Shown here one piece after another: positions 49,215-58,532 of a DNA stretch of 64,000 nt. Position numbers and translations under genes: made by a program. The DNA comes from Acidovorax sp. Leaf191. Lineage in GTDB: Bacteria > Pseudomonadota > Gammaproteobacteria > Burkholderiales > Burkholderiaceae_C. Location: contig NZ_LMPT01000019.1 of the NCBI RefSeq assembly GCF_001424425.1, forward strand, positions 919,372 to 983,371, in the 5' to 3' direction. Each line of letters opens with the position of its first letter. Position 1 is the stretch's first letter. A model generated the notes under the pieces. It ran no database searches and was not told the origin of the DNA. It worked only from the letters and a program-made list of their open reading frames with translations.

Positions 49215-51758
49215 ATGAAAATTGTTCTCATCGGCCACGGAATGGTGGGCCACAAGTTCCTCGAAAGCCTGGCGGAAACCGGCATGACCGGCGTGGAAGT
49301 CACCGTGCTGTGCGAGGAGCCCCGCGCTGCCTACGACCGGGTGCATCTCTCCGCCTTCTTCAGCGGCACCTCAGCCGAACAACTCTCCCTGGTGGAGCCG
49401 GGCTTCTTCGAGCGCACCGGCTTCACCCTGCGGCTGGCCGCACGGGCCGCGTCGGTAGACCGCCGCATCCGCACCGTGACCACGGCCGATGGCGAAGTGC
49501 TCACCTACGACAAGCTGGTGCTGGCCACCGGCTCCAACCCCTTCGTGCCGCAGGTGGCCGGGCGCGACCGTGAGCACTGCTTCGTCTACCGCACCATCGA
49601 AGACCTGGAGGCCATGCAGGCCTCGGGCGCCAAGTCCAAGACCGGTGTGGTCGTGGGCGGCGGCCTGCTGGGCCTCGAATGCGCGAAGGCGCTGAGCGAC
49701 ATGGGCCTGGAAACGCACGTGGTCGAGTTCGCTCCGCGCCTCATGGCCGTGCAGGTGGACGAGGGCGGCGGCCGCGTGCTGCGCGCCAAGATCGAGGAGC
49801 TGGGCGTGCAGGTGCACACCGGCCGCAACACGCAGGAGATCACCGACGGCGCCCGCGCACGCCACCGCATGGTGTTTGCCGACGGCACCTACTTGGAGAC
49901 CGACATGATCGTGTTCTCCGCCGGCATCCGCCCGCGCGACGAACTGGCCCGCCAGAGCCTGCTGGCCATCGGCCCGCGCGGTGGCGTGGCCATCGACAGC
50001 GCCTGCCGCACCAGCGACCATGACGTCTATGCCATCGGCGAATGCGCCTCGTGGAACGAACAGACCTTCGGCCTCGTGGCCCCGGGCTACGACATGGCCC
50101 GCGTGGCGGCCCGCCACATTGCGGGCGATGCCGACGCCGCGTTTGTCGGCGCCGACATGAGCACCAAGCTCAAGCTCATGGGCGTGGACGTGGCCAGCAT
50201 CGGCGACGCGCATGGAAAGACTCCGCACAGCCGCACCTGCCAGTATGTGGACGAGCGCCGCCAGGTCTACAAGAAGATCGTCATCAGCGAAGACGGCAAG
50301 CAGCTGCTGGGCGCCGTGCTGATCGGCGACGCGACCGAATACGGCACGCTGCTGCAGATGGCCCTGAACGGCATCGCGCTGCCCGAAGACCCCGAGTTCC
50401 TGATCTTCCCGTCCAGCGACGGCAAGGCCAAGCCCGGCCTGGGCGTGGATGCCTTGCCCGACACGGCGCAGATCTGCTCGTGCAACAACGTCACCAAGGG
50501 CGGCATCTGCGAGGCCGTGGGCAATGGCGTCTGCACCATCGCCGAGATGAAGGCCTGCACCAAGGCCGGCGCCACCTGCGGCGGCTGCGTGCCCCTGGTC
50601 ACCCAGGTCATGAAGGCCGAGATGGCGCGCCGCGGCATGGCCGTCAACAACCACATCTGCGAGCATTTCGCGTACTCGCGCCAGGAGATCTACCACCTGG
50701 TGCGCGTGGGCCAGATCAAGAGCTTCGACGACCTGCTGGCCAAGCACGGCAAGGGCCTGGGCTGCGACATCTGCAAGCCGGTGGCGGCCAGCGTCTTCGC
50801 ATCGTGCTGGAACGAGTTCGTGCTCAAGAAAGAGCTGGCGGGCCTGCAGGACAGCAACGACTACTACCTGGGCAACATCCAAAAGGACGGCACCTATTCG
50901 GTCGTGCCGCGCATGCCCGGGGGCGAGGTCACGCCCGACGGCCTGATCGCCGTGGGCCAGGTGGCCAAGAAGTACGGCCTGTACACCAAGGTCACGGGCG
51001 GTGCCCGGGTGGACATGTTCGGCGCACGCCTGGAGCAGTTGCCCTTGATCTGGGAAGAGCTGATCACCGCCGGCTTCGAGTCGGGCCACGCGTACGGCAA
51101 GTCGCTGCGCACGGTCAAGAGCTGCGTGGGCTCGACCTGGTGCCGCTATGGCGTGGGTGACAGCGTCGGCCTGGCCGTGGAGCTGGAGAACCGCTACAAG
51201 GGCCTGCGCGCCCCGCACAAGATCAAGTTCGGCGTCTCGGGCTGCACGCGCGAATGCGCCGAGGCGCAGGGCAAGGACATCGGCATCATCGCCACCGAAA
51301 AGGGCTGGAACCTGTACATCTGCGGCAACGGCGGCATGAAGCCGCGCCACGCCGAGCTGTTCGCGTCCGACCTGAACAAGGACGAGCTGGTGCGCATGAT
51401 CGACCGGGTGCTGATGTTCTATGTGCGCACGGCCGACCGGCTGCAGCGCACCAGCACCTGGCGCGAGAACCTCGAAGGCGGCCTCGACTACCTCAAGGAC
51501 GTGCTGCAAAAGGACAGCCTGGGCCTGTGCGCCGAGCTGGAAGCGCAGATGCAGAGCGTGGTCGACACCTACCAGTGCGAATGGAAGACCGCCGTGACCG
51601 ACCCCGAAACGCGCAAGCGCTTCCGCTCGTTCGTGAACAGCGACAAGGGCGACGAGAACGTGCTGTTCGTACAGGAGCGCGGCCAGATCCGGCCTGCCAC
51701 CGCCGATGAACGCGTGCGCGGTGCAGCCAAGGTCATCCCCATCGCCCAGGCAGCCTGA
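49215..51758 (+). CDS. nirB: Assimilatory nitrite reductase large subunit
   Basis: An 847-aa enzyme: FAD/NAD(P)H-binding domain (MKIVLIGHGMVGHKFLESLA, VVVGGGLLGLECAKALSDMG), a BFD-like [2Fe-2S] domain (CSCNNVTKGGIC at about 421, CGGC at about 455), and the siroheme-[4Fe-4S] reductase domain (CVGSTWCRYG about 637, CTRECAEAQG about 677). It reduces nitrite to ammonium with NAD(P)H and NirD. The ATG at 49215 starts the Rossmann strand; the longer upstream reading is leader. Confidence 0.97.
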   Translation: MKIVLIGHGMVGHKFLESLAETGMTGVEVTVLCEEPRAAYDRVHLSAFFSGTSAEQLSLVEPGFFERTGFTLRLAARAASVDRRIRTVTTADGEVLTYDKLVLATGSNPFVPQVAGRDREHCFVYRTIEDLEAMQASGAKSKTGVVVGGGLLGLECAKALSDMGLETHVVEFAPRLMAVQVDEGGGRVLRAKIEELGVQVHTGRNTQEITDGARARHRMVFADGTYLETDMIVFSAGIRPRDELARQSLLAIGPRGGVAIDSACRTSDHDVYAIGECASWNEQTFGLVAPGYDMARVAARHIAGDADAAFVGADMSTKLKLMGVDVASIGDAHGKTPHSRTCQYVDERRQVYKKIVISEDGKQLLGAVLIGDATEYGTLLQMALNGIALPEDPEFLIFPSSDGKAKPGLGVDALPDTAQICSCNNVTKGGICEAVGNGVCTIAEMKACTKAGATCGGCVPLVTQVMKAEMARRGMAVNNHICEHFAYSRQEIYHLVRVGQIKSFDDLLAKHGKGLGCDICKPVAASVFASCWNEFVLKKELAGLQDSNDYYLGNIQKDGTYSVVPRMPGGEVTPDGLIAVGQVAKKYGLYTKVTGGARVDMFGARLEQLPLIWEELITAGFESGHAYGKSLRTVKSCVGSTWCRYGVGDSVGLAVELENRYKGLRAPHKIKFGVSGCTRECAEAQGKDIGIIATEKGWNLYICGNGGMKPRHAELFASDLNKDELVRMIDRVLMFYVRTADRLQRTSTWRENLEGGLDYLKDVLQKDSLGLCAELEAQMQSVVDTYQCEWKTAVTDPETRKRFRSFVNSDKGDENVLFVQERGQIRPATADERVRGAAKVIPIAQAA

Positions 51759-51835
51759 GCGTGGAGCGCGCAGCCGTCCATCTGGCCGGCTGTGCCTCCA
51801 CCGCATGCGCAACCCACTTTTGAAAGCATCACGCC

Positions 51836-52192
51836 ATGAGCGCACTTCCCCAAAGCACTGAAGACACACTCGCCTGGACCGACATCTGCGCGGTCGACGA
51901 CATCCTGCCCAGCACCGGCGTGTGCGCACTGGTGGCCGACCGGCATGTGGCGGTGTTTCGCCTCGGCGCCGACCGCTTCTTCGCCATCGACAACGTGGAC
52001 CCGAAGTCCGGCGCCAGCGTGCTGTCGCGCGGGCTGATCGGTAACATCGGTGACCGCGTGGTGGTGGCGTCGCCGATGTACAAAAACCATTTCGATCTGC
52101 TCACCGGTGAATGCATCGAAACGCCGGAGCAGTCGGTACGGGCTCACAATGTGCGGGTGGATGGCGGCCGGGTCAGCGTGGCCGTCGCCTGA
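51836..52192 (+). CDS. nirD: Nitrite reductase small subunit
   Basis: A 118-aa NirD of Rieske fold: DICAVDDILPSTGVCALVAD, VAVFRLGADRFFAIDNVDPK, MYKNHFDLLTGECIETPEQS. As in other NirD proteins the iron-sulfur ligands are missing. It forms the complex with NirB and starts 77 bp after it. Confidence 0.95.
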   Translation: MSALPQSTEDTLAWTDICAVDDILPSTGVCALVADRHVAVFRLGADRFFAIDNVDPKSGASVLSRGLIGNIGDRVVVASPMYKNHFDLLTGECIETPEQSVRAHNVRVDGGRVSVAVA

Positions 52193-52263
52193 CTCTCCAC
52201 GACCCAACGACTGCGCACCGCAACGCGCAGTCGTCCTTGAACCAACGAACCCAGGAAACCTGC

Positions 52264-53583
52264 ATGCTTGACCCGGTGGCGACCTTGTCCGTCTCGAACC
52301 TTGTCCTGCGGTCCAAGCAACTGGAGATCGATGCGGTGCGGCACCTGGCCCGCCGCGCAGAGCTGGTGGATGTGATCGGGCAACTGATCCAGGGCCTGCA
52401 GCGAGAGCGCGGTGCATCCGGCGTGTACCTGGCATCCCGCGGGCAGCGCTTTGCCGACGTGCGCCGCAAGATGGTGGACGAGGTGGTGCTGCTCGAGACG
52501 CGGCTGCGCGAGGTGTTTGCCGAACATGTCGAGCCTGCCCAGGGTGCCACGGCCAAGGCGCTGTCACTGATGGCGTGGGCCCTTTTGGGCATGGAGTCGC
52601 TGCCCGCGCTGCGCACCCAGGTCGAGCGGCAGGCGATGTCGGCCCATGACTCCGTGGCCGCCTATAGCCACCTGATCGCAGGCTTGATCGAGCTGGTCTT
52701 CCACGTGGCCGACGCGGCGGGCCTGCCCAGCGTGTCGCGCCTGCTGGTAGGCCTGCTGCACCTGGTGCAGGCACAGGAAGAGGCTGGGCAGGAGCGGGCC
52801 CTGGGCGCGCTGCTGTACGCATCGGGCACCGGCAGCGAGGCGCACCAGCAGCGGGTGCTGCACCTCATCGACGCGCAGGAGCGCAGCCTGCGCATCTTTG
52901 CCGAGTTTGCCGACCCCGCTCTGCGCACCCGGTGGGACCAGCAGCAGCTGTCGCCCAGCGTGGCGCAGCTGGAGCGGCTGCGCCGCACGCTGTGCGTGGC
53001 CCGGCCGGGCGCGGTGCTCGACAGCGACCTGAGCGACGTCTGGTTCGATGTGTGCTCCGAGCGCATCGACGCGCTGTGGCATCTGCAGGTCGATCTGGTC
53101 AAGCAGCTGCGCGATGACTGCGCAGCCCGCATCCAGGAGGCGCAGCAGGACCTGCAGGATTCCAAGGGCCTGCTGCGCGGCCTGCGCGACAACCCGCCGC
53201 AGCGCACCCACGCGGTGGACCGATTCTTCGACATGGCACTGGCGCCCACCGCCGTGGCCGAGCAGCCCGGCAGTGCCTACGGCAACGAGGCCGCGTCGCT
53301 GCTGGACCTGCTGCAGGCCCAGTCGGCGCGCATGTCCACCATGGAGGCGGAGCTCGATGCCGCCCGCCGCACGCTGAACGAGCGCAAGGTCATCGAACGT
53401 GCCAAGGGCGTCTTGATGGCCCGGCTGGGCATGAACGAGGAAGTGGCCTTCCGGGTGCTGCAAAAGACCTCGATGGACCAGAACCGCCGCCTGCTCGATG
53501 TGGCCGAGGCCACGCTGTCGCTGCCGGATCTGGCGGTGGCGCTGCAGCAGGGCCTGCGCGCCCCAAAGACGCCCCCCGAATGA
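52264..53583 (+). CDS. nasR: NIT-ANTAR nitrate/nitrite-responsive antiterminator
   Basis: A 439-aa protein: the NIT sensor domain (about residues 15-320; GQLIQGLQRERGASGVYLAS, QEEAGQERALGALLYASG, AQERSLRIFAEFADPALR) and a C-terminal ANTAR domain (LNERKVIERAKGVLMARLGM, about 375-430). NasR binds RNA hairpins in nitrate/nitrite operon leaders when nitrate or nitrite is bound. It lies in the operon it probably controls. SD before the ATG at 52264 is AGGAA. Confidence 0.9.
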   Translation: MLDPVATLSVSNLVLRSKQLEIDAVRHLARRAELVDVIGQLIQGLQRERGASGVYLASRGQRFADVRRKMVDEVVLLETRLREVFAEHVEPAQGATAKALSLMAWALLGMESLPALRTQVERQAMSAHDSVAAYSHLIAGLIELVFHVADAAGLPSVSRLLVGLLHLVQAQEEAGQERALGALLYASGTGSEAHQQRVLHLIDAQERSLRIFAEFADPALRTRWDQQQLSPSVAQLERLRRTLCVARPGAVLDSDLSDVWFDVCSERIDALWHLQVDLVKQLRDDCAARIQEAQQDLQDSKGLLRGLRDNPPQRTHAVDRFFDMALAPTAVAEQPGSAYGNEAASLLDLLQAQSARMSTMEAELDAARRTLNERKVIERAKGVLMARLGMNEEVAFRVLQKTSMDQNRRLLDVAEATLSLPDLAVALQQGLRAPKTPPE

Positions 53584-53955
53584 TCCAACTTGGTGCCGGG
53601 CTGCACAGAAGCGAGGCGCGTGGACTGCTGCGGCTTCCAAAGCAATCTCGGAACGCGCGTTGCACGCCTTGGCGACCGCCCCGTTGACGGTACAGAACTT
53701 GCTCATACACAGCACAGTGCCGGGCTGACGAAGGCCCGCGCTGCCCGCCCTGCAGGCCACGATGTGGTCAGAGGGCTGCGGAAATCGCGCATCCAAGGAT
53801 AACGGCGTCCCTGTGTGTCACCCGGTCAGACGGGTTGCATGCTGGACGCCGTTTTCCTTTGTTGCGCCCCCTCGTGCCGAGGGCTTGACGGGGCAGTCAC
53901 TCACTCACTTACTCAGTCGGTCTGTCAGCCAGTCACCGCACCCCAAGGAAACTCC
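53584..53955 (+). other. Gap between nasR and the nitrite channel gene
   Basis: These 372 bp show no convincing gene. A run of CACT/TCAC and related 4-nt units lies at about 53898-53935 (CAGTCACTCACTCACTTACT then CAGTCGGTCTGTCAGCCAG). It could be a short leader of the channel gene. Confidence 0.5.
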
Positions 53956-54768
53956 ATGGCCTATCTCGCCCCTTCCGAATTCGTGACCAAGATGGTCGAT
54001 TCCGGCGAATCCAAGCTGCTCATGTCCACCCGCGATACGCTGATCCGCTCCTTCATGGCCGGTGCCATGCTGGCGCTGGGCGCCGCCTTCGCCGTCACCG
54101 TCACGGTCAATACCGGTAACGCACTGCTGGGCGCCATGCTGTTCCCGGGCTGCTTCATCCTGCTGTACCTGCTGGGCTATGACCTGCTGACGGGCGTGTT
54201 CACCCTGGCACCGCTGGCCGTGCTCGACAAGCGCCCGGGCGCCACCTGGGGCGGCGTGTTCCGCAACTGGGCCCTGGTGTTCTGCGGCAACTTCGGCGGG
54301 GCTTTCATGGTGGCCGTGTTCATGGCCATCATCTTCACCTTCGGCTTCAGCGAGGCGCCCAACGCGGTCGGCGTGAAAATCGGCCACATCGGCGAAGGCC
54401 GCACGGTGGGCTATTCCGCGCACGGCGCAGCCGGCATGCTGACCCTGTTCATCCGCGGCGTGATGTGCAACTGGATGGTATCCACCGGCGTGGTGGCCGC
54501 GATGATGTCCACCTCGGTGTCGGGCAAGGCCATCGGCATGTGGATCCCCATCGCGCTGTTCTTCTACATGGGCTTCGAGCACAGCATCGTCAACATGTTC
54601 CTGTTTCCCTCGGGCCTGCTGCTGGGCGGCAACTTCACCGTCATGGACTACCTGGTCTGGAATGAAATCCCCACCGTGATCGGCAACCTGGTGGGCGGCC
54701 TGACCTTCGTGGGTGCCATGCTGTACTCCACCCACTACAAGACCGCGCCCAAGCGCAAGGTGGCCTGA
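53956..54768 (+). CDS. nirC: Formate/nitrite-family channel (nitrite transport)
   Basis: A 270-aa FNT-family membrane protein with six hydrophobic segments: MAGAMLALGAAFAVTVTVNT, LLGAMLFPGCFILLYLLGYD, WALVFCGNFGGAFMVAVFMA, and the C-terminal half with EHSIVNMFLFPSGLL. FNT members carry formate, nitrite or hydrosulfide; the nirBD neighbours point to nitrite. AAGGA precedes the ATG at 53956, which decides the start. Confidence 0.9.
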   Translation: MAYLAPSEFVTKMVDSGESKLLMSTRDTLIRSFMAGAMLALGAAFAVTVTVNTGNALLGAMLFPGCFILLYLLGYDLLTGVFTLAPLAVLDKRPGATWGGVFRNWALVFCGNFGGAFMVAVFMAIIFTFGFSEAPNAVGVKIGHIGEGRTVGYSAHGAAGMLTLFIRGVMCNWMVSTGVVAAMMSTSVSGKAIGMWIPIALFFYMGFEHSIVNMFLFPSGLLLGGNFTVMDYLVWNEIPTVIGNLVGGLTFVGAMLYSTHYKTAPKRKVA

Positions 54769-54839
54769 AAGGCGCTGAACGAAATGCAGGCACTGCAGGG
54801 CCGGAGCGGTTCGGCCCTGCCTGCGATGACACCTGTGCC

Positions 54840-56585
54840 ATGAGCGCAAAGAACCACACCCTGCGCGTCACGCTGGGCCAGCATTCGCGGGCGGGGCAGG
54901 GCGGCGTCAACCAGGACTTCCACGGCGCCGTGCTGCCGGCCGAGCCGCTGCGCAGCACCAAAGGCATTGCCGTGGCGCTGGCCGACGGCATCGGCTCCAG
55001 CGCGGTCAGCCAGGAGGCCAGTGCCGCTGCGGTGCGCAGCTTTCTGGACGACTACTACGCCACCTCCGACGCCTGGTCGGTGCGCCGGTCCGCGCAGCGT
55101 GTGCTGAGTGCCACCAATGCCTGGCTGCATGCCCAGACCATGCGCAGCCATGCGCGGTTCGACAAGGACCGGGGCTATGTCTGCACCTTCAGCGCGCTCA
55201 TCCTCAAAGGCCGCGACATCCACCTGCTGCATGTGGGCGACTCGCGCATCTACCGGGTGCACGCGCAGTCGCTGGAGCCGCTGACGCAGGACCACCGCGT
55301 GCACCTGTCCTCTGTGGAGTCCTTCCTGGGCCGCGCGCTGGGCACGGGCCCCAACGTCGAGATCGACTACACCAGCCTGCCGGCGGACGTGGGCGCGATC
55401 TACCTTCTGGCCACCGACGGTGCATACCTGCACATCGACGCCGCGGCAGTGCACGAGGCACTGGCGCTGTATCCCGACGACTGGGACCACGCCGCGCAGG
55501 CGCTGGTGGACACCGCGCAGGCACGCGGTGCCGACGACGACCTGACGGTGCAACTGCTGCGGGTCGATGCGCTGCCCGAGGTGCCGCTGCGCGACCTGCA
55601 GACCCTGCGGGCCGACCTGGCCACCGCACCGCTGCTCCTGCCCAACGCACTGTTCGAAGGCTATCGCATCGTCCGCGAACTTCACGCCAGTGCCCGCAGC
55701 CATGTCTACCTGGCGGTCGATGGGGAGACGGGCGAGCAGGTGGTGATCAAGACGCCCTCCACCGACATGGCCGGCGATGCGCAGTACCTCGACCGTTTCC
55801 TGCTGGAGGAATGGGTGGCCCGGCGCATTCAGAGCCCGCACGTGCTGCGGCCCCATGTGCACGAGCGCCCCAGAAGGCACATGTACGTCGCCATGGAGTT
55901 CGTGGAGGGGCATACCCTGGCCCAGTGGATGATCGACCACCCCCACCCGGACCTCGACGCCGTGCGCGGCCTCATCGCCCAGGTCGGCAAGGGGCTGCAC
56001 GCCTTTCACGTCAAGGAAATGCTGCACCAGGACCTGCGCCCGGACAACGTGATGATCGACCGCCAGGGCACCCTGCGCATCATCGACTTTGGATCGACGC
56101 ATGTGGCGGGGCTGCAAGAGGGGCGGCAGGACCAGCGCGCGGACTTCATCGCCGGCACCCTGCAGTACACCGCGCCTGAATACTTCGTAGGGCACGAGGG
56201 CAGTGCGCAGTCCGACCTGTTCTCGCTGGCCGTGCTGGCCTACCAGATGCTGACCGCACAGCTGCCCTACGGCCTGCACGCCGCGCGCGTCCGGTCGGCG
56301 GCGGACATCAAGGCACTGCGGTATGTGCCGGTGCGCCATTTCAGGCCCGACCTTCCGGCGTGGCTGGACGGCGTGCTGCAAAAGGCCTTGAGCGCAGACC
56401 CGGCCCGCCGGCAGGAGGCGGTGTCGGAGTTTCTCTTCGACTTGCACTCGCCGGGTCGGCCCTTCCATGATCGCCCGTCGGTGCCGCTGGTGCAGCGCAA
56501 CCCGGTGGCCTTCTGGCAGGCCGTCAGCCTGTTGCTGGGCCTGGTGGTGGCGGCCCTGATCGCCGCGCGCGTGTTCGGCTGGTAG
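54840..56585 (+). CDS. Bifunctional PP2C phosphatase / Ser-Thr kinase, membrane-anchored
   Basis: A 581-aa fusion. Residues 1-245 are PP2C (NQDFHGAV, ALADGIGSS, HVGDSRIYRV, LATDGAYL, DDDLTVQ). Residues 270-540 are a Hanks-type kinase with a degenerate Gly loop, Lys in EQVVIKTP, HQDLRPDN (HRD variant), DFGS and APEYF. The C-terminus is a membrane helix (AVSLLLGLVVAALIAARVF). Such fusions often sit beside nitrate/nitrite transporters in Burkholderiales. It may control the channel or the reductase by phosphorylation. Confidence 0.9.
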   Translation: MSAKNHTLRVTLGQHSRAGQGGVNQDFHGAVLPAEPLRSTKGIAVALADGIGSSAVSQEASAAAVRSFLDDYYATSDAWSVRRSAQRVLSATNAWLHAQTMRSHARFDKDRGYVCTFSALILKGRDIHLLHVGDSRIYRVHAQSLEPLTQDHRVHLSSVESFLGRALGTGPNVEIDYTSLPADVGAIYLLATDGAYLHIDAAAVHEALALYPDDWDHAAQALVDTAQARGADDDLTVQLLRVDALPEVPLRDLQTLRADLATAPLLLPNALFEGYRIVRELHASARSHVYLAVDGETGEQVVIKTPSTDMAGDAQYLDRFLLEEWVARRIQSPHVLRPHVHERPRRHMYVAMEFVEGHTLAQWMIDHPHPDLDAVRGLIAQVGKGLHAFHVKEMLHQDLRPDNVMIDRQGTLRIIDFGSTHVAGLQEGRQDQRADFIAGTLQYTAPEYFVGHEGSAQSDLFSLAVLAYQMLTAQLPYGLHAARVRSAADIKALRYVPVRHFRPDLPAWLDGVLQKALSADPARRQEAVSEFLFDLHSPGRPFHDRPSVPLVQRNPVAFWQAVSLLLGLVVAALIAARVFGW

Positions 56586-56627
56586 GCACTGCACTCCGCA
56601 TGCCGCCATGGCAGTCAAGGATCCTTT

Positions 56628-57008
56628 TCAAGACGCCTTCAGGAATGCGCTGCCTGCGGGCCTGAACAGAAAGAACACGATCACCGCGAACAACACCGCC
56701 CCTGGAATGAGCGCCGTCTTGACGGGCGACGTGGCGAACCCGATGAGCAGGCCCATGGTGCCCCAGCCGGTGTAGACCAGCCGGCCCCAGGGCCGCCCCC
56801 TGAGGATGGCGATGGCGCAAACCACCTGCACTGCGAGCCCGAAGTAGCCGATGCCGTACTGCAGCAGCAGAGGCAGCGGGTTTTGCCGCATCACGTCCTC
56901 GGCCAACGAGTTTCCATGCGAGGTGGCAAAGCCAGCCAGGGCCACCGCGCTGGACGCGATCAGGAGCCATGCAATGACAGTGAATGAAGTCGGGCGATTT
57001 TTGGGCAT
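56628..57008 (-). CDS. Four-helix membrane protein, unknown
   Basis: A 126-aa protein with four hydrophobic helices (TVIAWLLIASSAVALAGFAT, LLLQYGIGYFGLAVQVVCAI, LVYTGWGTMGLLIGFATSP, ALIPGAVLFAVIVFFLF). No family is named. It converges with the kinase gene. Its region upstream (57009-57240) is featureless. Confidence 0.75.
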   Translation of the reverse strand: MPKNRPTSFTVIAWLLIASSAVALAGFATSHGNSLAEDVMRQNPLPLLLQYGIGYFGLAVQVVCAIAILRGRPWGRLVYTGWGTMGLLIGFATSPVKTALIPGAVLFAVIVFFLFRPAGSAFLKAS

Positions 57009-57251
57009 GGGGTATACGCAGGGTTGAAGGCAAAACGTTGAAGCGCTGGATGGTCTTGCATGGGCTCGCGAAGATAAAGAGGCGGCCTGTTATCGAAGCC
57101 ATTAGCCATTCTTTGGACCCTGGCCGCCCATCGGCGCGTGAACTTTGCGAAGATCGGGGCCTGGCCCATCCAGGTCAACCCCGTGCACCCCTCACCCTGG
57201 GACCGCAGCGCGCAGGCCGGGCGCCATCACAAAATAAATGACGCCGCTGTA

Positions 57252-57280
57252 TCCGGCAAACGCACTTCCCGTGCGTCTAC
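57252..57280 (+). promoter_or_regulatory. ECF-sigma-type promoter motif, copy 1
   Basis: TCCGGC (57252-57257), 16 bp, CGTCTAC (57274-57280). Preceded by GTA and followed in the spacer by AAACGC exactly as at 61036. It lies 184 bp before the LysR start; the 57009-57463 gap holds nothing else convincing. Confidence 0.5.
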
Positions 57281-57463
57281 GTACGGAACCCTCCTCCCGC
57301 ATGGCCGACCAGGACGTGGCGGCCCCTTCGATTCAGTGCGCCCAGTGATGAGACTTCTGATGTGTGTTGTTGCCAGCATGGCCGCGGCGGTGCTGCGGTC
57401 TGACGGCCTGTGCGCCTCTTCGCCCGCCTGCTGTCGCCTGAAACCACCCACGTTGCCTTTGCC

Positions 57464-58408
57464 ATGAGCTCCATGCACTCGAATACGGGCTCTTACTTCA
57501 GCGTGGAGCAACTGCGGCGGCTGGAGCTCGTCGTGCAGCTGGGCAGCTTTACCCTGGCGGCAGGGCAACTGGGGCTGACCCAGCCTGCGGTGAGCCAGCA
57601 GATACGGGTGCTCGAGCGGCAACTGGGCGTACGGCTGCTCGAGCGCTTCGGTCGGACGGTCGTTCCCACCTCGGCGGGTCTGGATCTGCTGAAGCACCTG
57701 CCGCACATCAATGCCGCGATGGAGTCGGCCTATGCCGCTGTGTCGGCCTACGCGGACGATGTGATGGGGACGATACGGATCGGGGCGGGTGCCACCAATT
57801 GCCTGTACCTGCTGCCCACCGTCCTGGGCAAACTGCGGCAGGTGTTTCCCAAGGTCCGGTTGATCATCAGCACCGGCAACACCGATGACCTGGTCCGGCG
57901 TGTGGAAGACAACGCCCTGGATATCGCGCTGGTCACGTTGCCGGTGTCCAGCCAACTGGTCAGCCCCAACATCATCCTGGAGGATGAAATCGTGGCGATC
58001 CGGCAGCGGAGTGCCGGGAGTTTTCCGGACAGGGTCGACGCCCCATCGCTCATCGGCATGCCTTTGATCATGCTCAGCGCTGGGACCTCCACCCGCGGAT
58101 TGATCGATGCCTGGTTCGCCAGCCACGGCATGAAGCCCATCCCCGAAATGGAGCTCGACAGCGTCGAAGCCATCAAGGCGGTCGTCGCCTCCGGTGCCGG
58201 GTGCAGCCTGCTGCCGAGAATGGCGGTCATGGGCACCGGCCATCATCCGGACCTGGACGTCAGCCCCGTATTCCCGCCGCTGCACCGCACACAAGTGAGT
58301 GTGACCCGCCACGACAAGACCATGACCGCCGCTTTGCGCGTGGTGATGAACGCCATTGCAAGCGAAGGCAAGCGTTTGAGCGGCGCAGCCGCCGGGCCGG
58401 CGCAGTGA
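57464..58408 (+). CDS. LysR-family transcriptional regulator
   Basis: A 314-aa LTTR: winged helix-turn-helix (FSVEQLRRLELVVQLGSFTL, LTQPAVSQQIRVLERQLGVR, LLERFGRTVVPTSAG, about 10-75) and a periplasmic-binding-like effector domain (MGTIRIGAGATNCLYLLPTV, LGKLRQVFPKVRLIISTGNT). It resembles CysB/Cbl or GltC-like members; the effector is unknown. ATG at 57464 is chosen for the usual LTTR start; others at 57473 are possible. The next gene is a LysE exporter. Confidence 0.9.
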   Translation: MSSMHSNTGSYFSVEQLRRLELVVQLGSFTLAAGQLGLTQPAVSQQIRVLERQLGVRLLERFGRTVVPTSAGLDLLKHLPHINAAMESAYAAVSAYADDVMGTIRIGAGATNCLYLLPTVLGKLRQVFPKVRLIISTGNTDDLVRRVEDNALDIALVTLPVSSQLVSPNIILEDEIVAIRQRSAGSFPDRVDAPSLIGMPLIMLSAGTSTRGLIDAWFASHGMKPIPEMELDSVEAIKAVVASGAGCSLLPRMAVMGTGHHPDLDVSPVFPPLHRTQVSVTRHDKTMTAALRVVMNAIASEGKRLSGAAAGPAQ

Positions 58409-58532
58409 GCCCGCGTGCTTCGACGCCAGGCCTGGCCCGGTGGCTGCGCCTTGGGCCATCGGGTCAAACACCTTGCGGCGGCTGGCGAAGCAGCGCGCTC
58501 CGCTGGCGACATTTGTTATCTGCAGGATTCCC

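Noticed and set aside
49371..51929. An 852-codon minus-strand open frame opposite nirB.
   Set aside because: nirB is fully recognisable, and the antisense product has no domain or ribosome-binding site.
53898..53935. Short tandem CACT-type repeats as a possible CRISPR or phase-variable tract.
   Set aside because: Too few and irregular units, not in a gene; noted only as low-complexity leader sequence.
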